A stretch of 64,000 nucleotides of DNA from Streptomyces subrutilus. GTDB lineage: Bacteria; Actinomycetota; Actinomycetes; Streptomycetales; Streptomycetaceae. Of this stretch, positions 15,521 to 23,501 are shown one piece after another. The position numbers and the translations under genes are program-made. Each line of letters starts with the position of its first letter. The first letter of the stretch is position 1. The stretch covers positions 6,428,001-6,492,000 of the forward strand of contig NZ_CP023701.1 of NCBI RefSeq assembly GCF_008704535.1, in the 5' to 3' direction. Under the pieces are notes generated by a model, which was not told the origin of the DNA, searched no databases, and worked only from the letters and a program-made list of their open reading frames with translations.

Positions 15521-16416
15521 CGGCCCGTCTCCGCCCAGGTGCGCTGCGCCGCCCGCTTCTGGAGCCGGTCGGCGAAGCGGGTCAACGGAATGGTCACCGC
15601 GATGAACAAGAGAGCCGCTCCCAGGTACGGGGTGTAGTTGAAGTCGTAGTCCGCCTTGATCTGCGCGGCCCGCAGCGCCTCCAGCGGACCGAGCACGGCG
15701 ACCAGCGCGGTGTCCTTCTGCAGCGCGATGAAGTCGTTGAGCAGGGGCGGGAGCACGTTGCGCACCGCCTGCGGCAGCACCACGTGCCGCAGCGTCTGCC
15801 GTTCGCCCAGTCCCAGCGCCCGTGCGGCGTTGCGCTGCGCGGGGTGCACCGAGTTGAGCCCGGCGCGCAGCACCTCGCCGACGTAGGCCGCGTAGGAGAG
15901 GACCAGCGCGATCACCCCGAGCACCCAGGGATCGGAGGGGGTGCCCTGCAGGCGCAGGGCCGGCAGGCCGAAGCCGACCAGGAAGACCAGCAGCAGGGTC
16001 GGCACGCCGCGGAAGACGTCCACGTAGACGGTCGCGGCCAGCCGCAGCGGCTGCAGACCCGGCGCGCGGGTCACGCGCACCAGGGCGATCAGCAGTCCCA
16101 GGACGAGGATCAGCACCTCGGCGATCAGGAACATCTGGATGTTGAGCCAGAAGCCCCGCAGGAGTTCCGGGAACGCGGCCCGGAGCTCGGCGCCGTCGAG
16201 GAACAGGCTGTCGACGCGCTCCCAGCCCGGCGACGCGACCGCGACGGCTCCCAGCGCCACCACCGCGACGAGGGTGCAGAGGGTGGCGGTCCAGGTGTGG
16301 CGCCGCTTGCGGGAGCGGCGGAACCGCTGGCGCTCCTGCTCGCGGTCGCTCGGTCGGTAGGTGTCGTCCGGCGATGTGACCGGCCGCTGCGGCGCGGCCG
16401 TCTTCCCGAGGTCCAC
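15517..16416 (-). CDS. Amino-acid ABC transporter permease
   Basis: 299 residues: a polar ~45-residue N-terminus, a first membrane helix (ATLCTLVAVVALGAVAVA), then a HisM/GlnP-type membrane domain with the EAA loop (AARALGLGERQTLRHVVLPQAVRNVLPPL as conserved core). Only one permease is encoded, so the channel is probably a homodimer. Its end overlaps the ATPase start by 4 nt; the solute-binding gene lies 10 nt upstream. Confidence 0.93.
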   Translation of the reverse strand: MDLGKTAAPQRPVTSPDDTYRPSDREQERQRFRRSRKRRHTWTATLCTLVAVVALGAVAVASPGWERVDSLFLDGAELRAAFPELLRGFWLNIQMFLIAEVLILVLGLLIALVRVTRAPGLQPLRLAATVYVDVFRGVPTLLLVFLVGFGLPALRLQGTPSDPWVLGVIALVLSYAAYVGEVLRAGLNSVHPAQRNAARALGLGERQTLRHVVLPQAVRNVLPPLLNDFIALQKDTALVAVLGPLEALRAAQIKADYDFNYTPYLGAALLFIAVTIPLTRFADRLQKRAAQRTWAETGR

Positions 16417-16426
16417 AGCCGCCCCG

Positions 16427-17296
16427 CTACGGCTTCAGCTCGGGAACGTTCGCGGAGGCCGACAGCCACTGCGAGGTCAGTTTGGCGAGCGTGCCGTCGG
16501 ACCTGAGGGCGCCCAGCGCCTGGTTCACGCAGGTGGTGAACTTGCTGTCCTTCGGCAGGAGCAGGCCGAACTCCTCGGGCGTGCCGCCCGCATAGCCGAA
16601 CTGACCGACGATTTTGGCGTTGTCCAGTTCGGAGCCGGCCAGGTAGAAGACGGTCGGCAGATCGGTGACGATCGCGTCGATCTGACCGTTCTTCAGCGCG
16701 TTGACCTCGTCGTTGGTGGTGTTGAAGACGCTCGGCTGGCGCGAGGGCTTCAACTGGTCGAGCACGGCCTGGTAGCTCGTGGTGGCGACCTGCACGCCGA
16801 TCCTGGCGTCCTTGAGCGCGCCCAGGGACGTGGCCTTCGCGAAGCCGGAGTCGTCCAGTGTCAGGACGGCCTGGTCGGCCGTGTAGTAACTGGCGGAGAA
16901 ATCCACGGCCTGCGCGCGCTGCGGGGTGACGGAGATCTGGTTGATGTCGAAGTCGAAGTTCTTCGCACCGGGGGCGTAGGAGTGCGCGAAGGGTTCGACG
17001 ACCCACTTCACCTGGTCCTGGGCGAAGCCGAGTTTGCCGGCCACCGCGTAGGCCACCGCGCTTTCGAAGCCCTTGCCGTTGGACGGGGTGTTGTCCTCGA
17101 ACCACGGCGCATAGGCCGGGGAGTCGGTCGCGACGGTCAACTGACCGCGCTTGTGGAGACCGGGGCTGTTCGCGGTGCAGTCGGGGCTGCCGGAAGCGGC
17201 CGCGCCGGTGTCGCTCTCCGGCTGGGGTGCGCAGGCGGCGGCCGCCAGCACGACGGCGGCGGCGGAAACCGCAAGGGCTATGCGGGTACGGGACAT
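16427..17296 (-). CDS. Amino-acid ABC transporter solute-binding lipoprotein
   Basis: 289 residues. The signal peptide ends in the lipobox LAAAAC, so the mature protein is lipid-anchored outside the membrane. The type II periplasmic-binding fold is seen in RGQLTVATDSPAYAPWFE, FDFDINQISVTPQRAQAVDFSASYY, IGVQVATTSYQ and DAIVTDLPT, as in the polar amino-acid (SBP_bac_3) family. First structural gene of the importer. A Cys-containing leader peptide is encoded 56 nt upstream, pointing to sulfur-related substrates such as cystine, by inference. GAAGGA precedes the start. Confidence 0.92.
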   Translation of the reverse strand: MSRTRIALAVSAAAVVLAAAACAPQPESDTGAAASGSPDCTANSPGLHKRGQLTVATDSPAYAPWFEDNTPSNGKGFESAVAYAVAGKLGFAQDQVKWVVEPFAHSYAPGAKNFDFDINQISVTPQRAQAVDFSASYYTADQAVLTLDDSGFAKATSLGALKDARIGVQVATTSYQAVLDQLKPSRQPSVFNTTNDEVNALKNGQIDAIVTDLPTVFYLAGSELDNAKIVGQFGYAGGTPEEFGLLLPKDSKFTTCVNQALGALRSDGTLAKLTSQWLSASANVPELKP

Positions 17297-17351
17297 GGGG
17301 GGTCCTTCGAAGTCCGAGAAAGAGGTGCGAATACGGGCCGGCGCGGTGCGC

Positions 17352-17438
17352 TCAGCGACACAGGTCCGCGGCGCAGCGCACGTTGTCCACGTGGCGGCGG
17401 CGTACCAGCGGGAGGGTTTCGGACATGCGTTTCAGCAT
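17352..17438 (-). CDS. Cys-containing leader peptide upstream of the ABC importer
   Basis: A 28-residue frame ending RRRHVDNVRCAADLCR and then a stop. The RRHVDxxR pattern with Cys near the C-terminus matches the short actinomycete leader peptides found before sulfur-assimilation and methionine/cysteine transport genes. The start is either the ATG at 17438 or the one at 17426. It lies on the same strand, 56 nt before the solute-binding gene. Such peptides are thought to sense cysteine supply by ribosome stalling; the mechanism at this locus is inferred. Confidence 0.7.
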   Translation of the reverse strand: MLKRMSETLPLVRRRHVDNVRCAADLCR

Positions 17439-17501
17439 TCCGGGTGACGGAGACCGGTGTCAATCTCGCCGGCTCCGGTGGGGTAACGCGTCGATAACAT
17501 G

Positions 17502-18338
17502 TCAGCTGGTGAGATGAAATACCTGGTCACCCTGGCGCAGACCGAACAGGTCCGCCGCCGAACCACCGCGGACCACGAGTTCGGCGAAGCCGATCCCGGA
17601 ACTCCCGACCGTGATTCCGGGCTCGCCGAACGGAACGTCCGGGAGCCGGTCGTAACAGCGCACCCGCACGGTGCGGCCCTCGCGCCGGCTGTGGACGGAC
17701 AGCCCCTCGGCGCCGTCGTAGCCGGGCAGGTCGGCGGCCGGCCGGTCCAGCTTGCAGTTGCCGAAGTTGTCCACGACCGCGACCCGCACCTCCTGCGGGG
17801 CGGGCTCCCGCACGGCCGTCGGACGCGCCGGAACCGGGCGGCCGTCGGCCAGCCAGCGGGCCAGCAGGGGCACGTACCAGAGGCTGCGGAACTGGGTCCG
17901 CACCATCTCCTCGACCTCGGCCGGCGCCAGCTCGGCCCACCCGGCGGCAGCGGCCTCCAGTACCTCGCGGACATCGGTGACCTGGACCTCCGTCAGCCCC
18001 AGGTAGGTCACCAGCGGGGCGAGGACGCGGTGGTTGAGCGTGCTGATGACCAGGTGGTCCCCGTGGCGGAAGTAGCAGAACGGCACGCCGTTGGGCCAGT
18101 GCCCGTCCCGCGGAGCGATGTTGACCAGGACCACGACCGGCTGCGTCGGGCCGCCGATCAGATCCGTGGAGCGCAGCAGGTCGAGCAGGGTGAGGGCGGC
18201 GGCGCCCTCCGGGTCCGGTCCGCCCAGGGGCAGGACGGTCGGCGTGGCGCCGAAGAGGGTGGCGATCCGGGCGGACTGGCGGGCCAGCGCGTTGGGGTCG
18301 GCGCAGTCGGTGAGGGCGACGACGGGCAGACGGGTCAT
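17502..18338 (-). CDS. SAM hydroxide adenosyltransferase (DUF62 family)
   Basis: 278 residues. The two-domain layout of SAM-dependent chlorinase/fluorinase relatives is seen: N-terminal VVALTDCADPNALARQSARIATLFG, then VVVLVNIAPRDGH, CYFRHGDHLVISTLNHRVLAPL, and the C-terminal beta-barrel start VAVVDNFGNCKLDRP, ending with SSGIGFAELVVRGGSAADLFGL. Typical bacterial members hydrolyse S-adenosylmethionine to adenosine and methionine. The N-terminal TDFG motif of the family is TDCAD here. The ATG at 18338 is preceded by a leader peptide and terminator, suggesting attenuation. Confidence 0.8.
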   Translation of the reverse strand: MTRLPVVALTDCADPNALARQSARIATLFGATPTVLPLGGPDPEGAAALTLLDLLRSTDLIGGPTQPVVVLVNIAPRDGHWPNGVPFCYFRHGDHLVISTLNHRVLAPLVTYLGLTEVQVTDVREVLEAAAAGWAELAPAEVEEMVRTQFRSLWYVPLLARWLADGRPVPARPTAVREPAPQEVRVAVVDNFGNCKLDRPAADLPGYDGAEGLSVHSRREGRTVRVRCYDRLPDVPFGEPGITVGSSGIGFAELVVRGGSAADLFGLRQGDQVFHLTS

Positions 18339-18438
18339 GGCGGGTACTTCGCCTTCTGTGGGGTGGCGACGGGGTGGGGTGTCAGCGGGGTGGGGTGGCG
18401 AGGGGGCTGGAGGAGGGGCTGGAGAGGGGCGGGGCAAC

Positions 18439-18470
18439 AAAAAACGGACCCTCCGTTTCCGGAGGGTCCG
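18439..18470 (-). terminator. Intrinsic terminator in the SAM-hydrolase leader (candidate attenuator)
   Basis: Read on the minus strand: an 11-bp stem CGGACCCTCCG / CGGAGGGTCCG with a 4-nt loop, followed by a run of six T and then GTTG. T-tract terminators are uncommon in Streptomyces. It lies 26 nt beyond the leader-peptide stop and ~100 nt before the SAM-hydrolase start. It could also end the M20/MFS operon, which is read in the same direction. Confidence 0.9.
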
Positions 18471-18476
18471 TCGCAG

Positions 18477-18520
18477 CGTGTGCGCACACGGCTTCGCTAG
18501 CGAAGCGCCTCCGGGGTCCG
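18477..18520 (-). promoter_or_regulatory. Tandem palindromes and possible antiterminator segment of the attenuator
   Basis: CGTGTGCGCACACG (18477-18490) and GCTTCGCTAGCGAAGC (18491-18506) are perfect adjacent palindromes; the second contains the leader stop codon. On the minus strand CCGGAGG (about 18508-18514) can pair with CCTCCG of the terminator's 5' arm. That gives an alternative fold exposed only if the ribosome stalls upstream on the Met codons. Confidence 0.5.
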
Positions 18521-18562
18521 GGGCATCATTCGCATCATGGCGAGTGCGGTCGTGTGCTGCAT
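18497..18562 (-). CDS. Met-rich leader peptide upstream of the SAM hydrolase
   Basis: A 21-residue frame starting MQHTTALAMMRMM and ending TPEALR. It has five Met, four of them clustered at positions 9, 10, 12 and 13. A -10 hexamer TACTGT (18570-18575, minus strand) sits 7 nt before the ATG, so the message would start at the leader codon itself, as for known Streptomyces trp-type leaders. It is followed by two palindromes and an intrinsic terminator, then the SAM hydroxide adenosyltransferase gene. Met-tRNA-dependent attenuation is inferred. Confidence 0.65.
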   Translation of the reverse strand: MQHTTALAMMRMMPRTPEALR

Positions 18563-18620
18563 GGGCGGGACAGTAGCACCAGGTCGGAGCGGTACGGACA
18601 ACCGTCCAGAGTGTGAACAC

Positions 18621-19835
18621 TCAGGGCCGGCCGGGACGCCCCGCCCCGTCCCGTGCGCCGGTGCGGCGGGCGGCGAGCCGGTCCAGCAGGCGTGCGCGGT
18701 GCTCCGCGTCGGAGGCGAGCTCGATCGCCGTCCAGGCCATCGCCAGACCACCGTCCAGGACCGCGCGGTCGGCGCCCGCGCTGACGCCGTAGCGGGTGAA
18801 CTCCGGGTTGTGCATGATCGCGTCGCCGCAGTCGTAGCCGATCATCGGGTGGATGGTCGGGACCAGGTGTGAGACGTTGCCCATGTCGGTGGAGCCGCCG
18901 CGGATGGTGGGGTCGCAGTCCTGCACCCGCCGCCCGAGGTCGCGGGCGGCGCCCAGGTAGCTGCGGCCGATCGCGAAGTCCTGGCGCAGGTCCGCGTAGT
19001 CGTTGCCCACGCTCTCCAGCGCGAGTTCGGCGCCCGTGGCCAGCGCACCCGCCTCGAAGCAGGCCCGTACCCGGGCCTGCAGTTCGGCGAGCTCCTCGCT
19101 GCTGGCCGCCCGGCAGTCGTAGTCGGCGGTGGTGTGCGCGGGGATGACGTTGGCGGCGTCGCCGCCCCGGGTCACCACCCCGGACACCACCGCGCCCGGG
19201 CGCAGTTGCTGGCGGTGGGCGGCGATGGCCACCTGCGCGATCATCATGGCGTCGGCGGCGTTGACGCCCCGCTCGGGCATGGCCGCGGCGTGCGCGGCCC
19301 GGCCCGTGTAGGCGACCTGCCAGCTGCTGATGGCCAGGGAGCCCATGCCCACCGAGTCGGAGGGCGCCGCGTGCACCATCATGGCCGCGGCCAGGTCGTC
19401 GAACGCCCCCTCCCGCAGCATGTCGACCTTGCCGCCGCCCGACTCCTCGGCCGGCGTGCCGAGCAGCTTCACCGTGATGCCGAGCTCGTCGGCGAGCGGG
19501 GCCAGGGCCAGCGCGGCGGCCACGGAGGCCGAACCGTTCACGTTGTGCCCGCAGGCGTGGCCGATGCCGGGCAGCGCGTCGTACTCGGCGCAGATGCCGA
19601 TCACCAGGTCCCCGCCGCCGGCGGTGGCCCGGAAGGCGGTGGGCAGCCCGTAGGCGCCCCGTTCGACGTCGAACCCGGCGCGCTCCACGAGGTCGGTGAT
19701 CCGGCGGGCCGACCGGTGCTCCTCGTAGGCCAGTTCGGGATCGGCGTGCAGCGCGTGGCTGAGGCCGAGCACGGCGTCCTCGCGGGAGGCCAGGAGGGCC
19801 CTGGCGCGCTCGCGCATCGTGTCGCGGCTGGTCAT
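18621..19835 (-). CDS. M20 family amidohydrolase (AbgB/peptidase M20D-like)
   Basis: 404 residues. M20D features are CAEYDALPGIGHACGHNVNG (metal ligand His), GTPAEESGGGK (catalytic/metal Glu pair), MMVHAAPSD, the dimerisation domain TGRAAHAAAMPERGVNA, and GGSTDMGNVSHLVPTIHPMI. The group hydrolyses N-acyl or N-aminobenzoyl amino acids in the cytoplasm. The start overlaps the upstream MFS stop by 4 nt, so it probably acts on a compound handled by that transporter. Exact substrate unknown. Confidence 0.9.
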   Translation of the reverse strand: MTSRDTMRERARALLASREDAVLGLSHALHADPELAYEEHRSARRITDLVERAGFDVERGAYGLPTAFRATAGGGDLVIGICAEYDALPGIGHACGHNVNGSASVAAALALAPLADELGITVKLLGTPAEESGGGKVDMLREGAFDDLAAAMMVHAAPSDSVGMGSLAISSWQVAYTGRAAHAAAMPERGVNAADAMMIAQVAIAAHRQQLRPGAVVSGVVTRGGDAANVIPAHTTADYDCRAASSEELAELQARVRACFEAGALATGAELALESVGNDYADLRQDFAIGRSYLGAARDLGRRVQDCDPTIRGGSTDMGNVSHLVPTIHPMIGYDCGDAIMHNPEFTRYGVSAGADRAVLDGGLAMAWTAIELASDAEHRARLLDRLAARRTGARDGAGRPGRP

Positions 19836-21304
19836 CGGTCTACCTCCGGAGTGGGGGCGGTGCGCGGTGTCCGGTAGAACAGCGCGATGGCGGCGCCGGC
19901 CACCGAGATCACGGCGCACAGCGTCCAGGACGTGGTGTAGGCGCCCAGGGCGGGCAGCGCCTCCCCGGCGGGCGTGCGGGCGGCGAACACGGTCAGCACC
20001 GCCGCCGCGCCGATGGAGCCGCCGACGTTGATGAGCAGCTCGTTGATGCCGGACCCCACCGAGGTCCGGTCGTGCGGTACGGACTCCACGGCGAGGGTGC
20101 GCGTGGAGTGCTGGAGGAGGCCGCTGCCGAGGCCGGAGACCGCCGTGCCGGCGAGGAACGGCAGCGCGTCGGCGTGGCAGGCCAGCGCGACCAGGTAGCC
20201 CGCCGCCATCAGCACCGAGCCGGCCACCAGGGTGAGCCGGTCGGAGACCGCCGCCGCGACGGCCGGGGCCAGCAGGGCGCCGAGGGCCAGGGCGAGCAGG
20301 TTGGGCAGCATCGCGAGGGCGATGGCGAACGGGTCCAGGCCCAGGCCGTAGCCCTGCTCCGCGGCGCTGGTGCCCAGGAAGACCGGGTTGGCGACCTGGA
20401 GGCCGATCATGCAGAAGGTGAAGGTCAGGGTCACCAGGGAGACGACCACCACGTTGCGGCGCCGGAACATCCGTACGTCGATCATCGGCTCGGCCGTGCG
20501 CAGCTCCACCCGCACCCACAGTGCGGTCACCAGCACGCCCCCGACCAGCGCGCCCAGCGTCCGGCCCGAGGTCCACTCCCAGCCGGGCGTGCCGCCGAGG
20601 CCCAGGGCCAGCATCAGCGCGGCCAGCCCGACGCAGAGCAGCACGCCGCCGGCCCAGTCGATCCGGCCGCCCGGCTGGTGCGCCGACTCGGGCAGCAGCG
20701 GCCAGGTGACGGCCAAGGCGAGGCTGGTGGCCACGGCCGGCACCCACAGGGCCGCGGTCGGGCTGTCCACCGTACGGGCCACGAAGCCGCTGGCGACGAG
20801 GCCGAGGGCGAGTCCGCCGACCAGCGCGGCCACCATGTAGCTGATGCCGCGGCGGCCCTCCGCGTCCCCGTCGCCGTGGTGGGCCCGGTTGCGCAGGATG
20901 CCGACGAGGAGCGGGAAGAAGCCCGCGAAGGCACCCTGGAGGATCTGACCGGCGAGCAGGGTGCCGAAGGAGCGGCTCAGGCCGACCAGGACGGAGCCGA
21001 GGAGCACGATGGCCAGGTTCCAGCGCAGGACGCGCCGGTGGCCGTAGAGGTCGCCCATGCGGGACAGCACGGGGGTGAAGACCACGCTGGCCAGCAGGTT
21101 GGCGATGCTGATCCAGTTCAGGTCGGCGGCCGACACCCGCAGGGTCTCGGTCAGCCCCCGCAGCAGCGGGGACAGGAAGCCCTGGGTGATGCCGCTGGAG
21201 AGCTCCACGACGGCGACGGCGGCGATCACGGCGGCGGCCGGCGTGGCGCGGACGGCGGCCGGCTTGGCGCGGGGGCCGGAGGATCTGGCGTCCGTGTCCG
21301 TCAT
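19832..21304 (-). CDS. MFS transporter (drug:H+ antiporter type)
   Basis: 490 residues with about 14 membrane helices. The inter-helix loop SRMGDLYGHRRVLRWNL is motif A of the major facilitator family, and GSGINELLINVGGSIGAAAVL is a late helix typical of the 14-helix antiporters. The first gene of a two-gene operon with the amidohydrolase. A divergent Lrp-type regulator lies 374 bp away and is the likely controller. Direction of transport and substrate are not deducible. Confidence 0.9.
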   Translation of the reverse strand: MTDTDARSSGPRAKPAAVRATPAAAVIAAVAVVELSSGITQGFLSPLLRGLTETLRVSAADLNWISIANLLASVVFTPVLSRMGDLYGHRRVLRWNLAIVLLGSVLVGLSRSFGTLLAGQILQGAFAGFFPLLVGILRNRAHHGDGDAEGRRGISYMVAALVGGLALGLVASGFVARTVDSPTAALWVPAVATSLALAVTWPLLPESAHQPGGRIDWAGGVLLCVGLAALMLALGLGGTPGWEWTSGRTLGALVGGVLVTALWVRVELRTAEPMIDVRMFRRRNVVVVSLVTLTFTFCMIGLQVANPVFLGTSAAEQGYGLGLDPFAIALAMLPNLLALALGALLAPAVAAAVSDRLTLVAGSVLMAAGYLVALACHADALPFLAGTAVSGLGSGLLQHSTRTLAVESVPHDRTSVGSGINELLINVGGSIGAAAVLTVFAARTPAGEALPALGAYTTSWTLCAVISVAGAAIALFYRTPRTAPTPEVDR

Positions 21305-21398
21305 ACGTACCACCTGTTCGGGGGGCGGCCTGGGGGCCGAGGCAGGAAGGAAGGGGCGGGCCGCCGCGCTCCCGTCGTCGGGCCGGGGCGGGCGCCAT

Positions 21399-21421
21399 CC
21401 GCACCACAATGTCCGGTGCGG
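21399..21421. promoter_or_regulatory. Candidate operator between the MFS and Lrp genes
   Basis: CCGCACC-ACAATGTCC-GGTGCGG: perfect 7-bp arms and a 9-nt centre, 95 nt upstream of the MFS start in the divergent region (21305-21678). The rest of this 374-bp gap shows no gene. A plausible Lrp-family site. Confidence 0.45.
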
Positions 21422-21678
21422 GCCGTGGCGCGGGCAAGAGGGGGCCCCATAATCGGGTGAACACGGCATTCGGTCGCCCGCCGACGGCGGATTCCGGCAC
21501 CGGCCGGGGCCGGCGGGCGCACCTCGGACACCCCTGCCGTCGCCCACGAGGCGTGCCGTACGGTCGCCGGCCGGGCACCGCGGTCGGCGCGGGCCCCGAT
21601 CCGGGCCCCGGGCACGGGCGCGTGGCCGGCCCCGGACCAGACCCCGACAGGTCCCGCTCGAACAGGCCCGGAGGCCCG

Positions 21679-22719
21679 ATGACACCCGACGCGCCGCGCC
21701 CCGCGGCATCCCCCGCACCCCTGCCGGTGCTCGACGAGGTCGACCACGCCGTGCTCCGCGTGCTGCACCGCGACCCCCGTGCCGGGTTCGCCGAGGTCGC
21801 GGCCGCCGCCGGGGTGCACGAGCGGACCGTCGCGCGCCGCCTGGAACGCATGACGGCCACCGGCCACGTCCGCTTCACGGCGGCCCTGGTTCCCGAGTAC
21901 CTGGGCGAGGGCATCACCGCCGAGCTCGCCGTGCGCTGCGCTCCCGGCCGGGTCCACGAGACCGCGCTGGCCCTCGCCCGCCGCCCCGAGACCCGGTCGG
22001 TGGAGGTGGCCACCGGCGCGCTGGAGGTGTTCGCGGAGTTCAACACCCCCGACCACCAGACGCTGCTGACCCTGATCGACTCGGTGGTCGGCCGCATGGA
22101 CGGGGTCGTGGACATCCACTCCGGCGTGGTGATGCGGCTGCTGCTCACCGCCGCGGACTGGGCCCCGTACGACGACGAGCCGACGCGGACGCGCCGGCTC
22201 GTCATGGCCGGGCGCGGCCCGCGGGCGCCGCTGGCCGTGGACGAACTCGACCGCGGCCTGGTCGCCCTGCTCCACCGCGACGCCCGGATGTCGACGACCC
22301 GGCTGGCCCGCGAGCTGCGGGTGGGGGAGTCCACGGCGCGCCGTCGGCTGGCCCGGCTGATGACCTCGCACGTCCTCCACCTGAGGCTGCACGCGGACCC
22401 GGCGGTCCTCGGCTACCCCGTGGAGGCCCGGTTCCGGATCGGCACGGCCCACAGCCGACTGGGCGCGGCGATCCGGCTGCTGGCGCGGGAGCCGGCCGTC
22501 CGGCACCTGGTCGTCACCACGGGCACCACCGCCCTGCTCGGCTACTCCAGCCACCGCGACCTCGCGGACCTGCACGCCTTCACCTCACGGGTCTTCGGCC
22601 ACCTCGACGGGGTCACGTCGACGGACACGGCCCTGCTGATGCGGACGTACAAGCGCGCGGGCGTCACCGAACCGGCGGCGGCCCCGGAGGGGGGCACGTC
22701 CTTCCTCCCGCACGACTGA
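21679..22719 (+). CDS. Lrp/AsnC-type regulator with two HTH-ligand units in tandem
   Basis: 346 residues, about twice a normal Lrp. Unit 1: the HTH DEVDHAVLRVLHRDPRAGFAEVAAAAGVHERTVARRLERM as core, then a RAM-like region. Unit 2 starts near residue 190 with DELDRGLVALLHRDARMSTTRLARELRVGESTARRRLARL, and again a ligand-binding half. Such double Lrp proteins are common in actinomycetes and usually regulate an adjacent transporter or catabolic operon, here the divergent MFS/amidohydrolase pair. The start is set by GGAGG 5 nt before the ATG. Confidence 0.88.
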   Translation: MTPDAPRPAASPAPLPVLDEVDHAVLRVLHRDPRAGFAEVAAAAGVHERTVARRLERMTATGHVRFTAALVPEYLGEGITAELAVRCAPGRVHETALALARRPETRSVEVATGALEVFAEFNTPDHQTLLTLIDSVVGRMDGVVDIHSGVVMRLLLTAADWAPYDDEPTRTRRLVMAGRGPRAPLAVDELDRGLVALLHRDARMSTTRLARELRVGESTARRRLARLMTSHVLHLRLHADPAVLGYPVEARFRIGTAHSRLGAAIRLLAREPAVRHLVVTTGTTALLGYSSHRDLADLHAFTSRVFGHLDGVTSTDTALLMRTYKRAGVTEPAAAPEGGTSFLPHD

Positions 22720-22802
22720 GCCGCCCGCCGACGCGTCCTGCGCCGACCCGGGCACCGGGGGCGACGCGCGGCAGCGGCCCGGCGGGACGCGAAGGAGACG
22801 GT

Positions 22803-23501
22803 CTACGGGGCCGTCCCGGGGCCGTGGGCGGTGCGCAGGTGCTCCAGGTAGGCGTCGGCGTCGGAGTACGGCCCGTCCTGGGCGCCGGAGCGGTGCAGCT
22901 CCATGCGGCCGTCCGGGTGCAGGCGGACCGTGGTGGTCGCCGCGCGGGGCGCGCGGTCCGCGGTGTCCGTGCTGTCCGCACCGGTTCCGGGAAGCGCGGC
23001 CGGGTCGAGGACGGGGACGTCGTCGGGGAACATGGCGCGGGCCCGCGCGGCCGTCGGCGCGGGCGGCAGGCCGGTGCGGTTCGCGCTGCTGACGTACAGC
23101 ACCGGGTGCGGGTCCAGGACCGGCCGCAGGGGGCCCCAGCGGGCGCCGAACAGCAGTGTCCAGCCCTCGTGGGTCGCCGGCGCCAGCCACGGCGGCGGCG
23201 CGTGGTCGGCCCGCAGCGGGGCCAGCACCGTGACGCGCTCGTCGGTCAGCAGCCGGCGGGCGATCTCGGCCGTGTCCGCGGCGAGGTCCAGGGCGCGCAG
23301 GACGCGTGCGGCGGTGCGGGGGTGGTGGGTCCACAGGGCGACGGGCTGGTCCGCGGGGCGGTTCTTGGCCCGGTTGACCGCTTCCGGGGCGGTGGCGGCG
23401 ACCACGCAGGTCAGGGGGGCCGGGTTGGGCAGCACCACGGCCAGCCCCCGGAACAGGGCCGTGTGCACGGGGGCGAGGGGACCGGTGTCCGGCGCGCTCA
23501 C
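22803..23501 (-). CDS. YrdC/Sua5-like domain protein
   Basis: 232 residues. VNRAKNRPADQPVALW and VLYVSSANRTGLPPAPT match the nucleotide/threonine-binding core of YrdC-Sua5, which makes threonylcarbamoyl-AMP from threonine, bicarbonate and ATP. The sequence departs from house-keeping Sua5 and lacks its C-terminal domain, so a specialised carbamoyl-transfer role is possible. The GTG start overlaps the preceding stop (GTGA), tying it to the HMGL-like gene. The C-terminal ~50 residues are variable. Confidence 0.75.
   Translation of the reverse strand: MSAPDTGPLAPVHTALFRGLAVVLPNPAPLTCVVAATAPEAVNRAKNRPADQPVALWTHHPRTAARVLRALDLAADTAEIARRLLTDERVTVLAPLRADHAPPPWLAPATHEGWTLLFGARWGPLRPVLDPHPVLYVSSANRTGLPPAPTAARARAMFPDDVPVLDPAALPGTGADSTDTADRAPRAATTTVRLHPDGRMELHRSGAQDGPYSDADAYLEHLRTAHGPGTAP

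Noticed and set aside
17502..18620. Extending the SAM hydrolase upstream by 94 residues to 18620
   Set aside because: The extension would be read through an intrinsic terminator and a leader peptide, and is His/Pro-rich without family similarity. The ATG at 18338 starts exactly where homology starts.
18621..22334. A single 1237-residue frame joining the amidohydrolase to upstream sequence
   Set aside because: Only the last 404 residues are coherent. The MFS gene is read in another frame of the same strand and its stop overlaps the amidohydrolase ATG.
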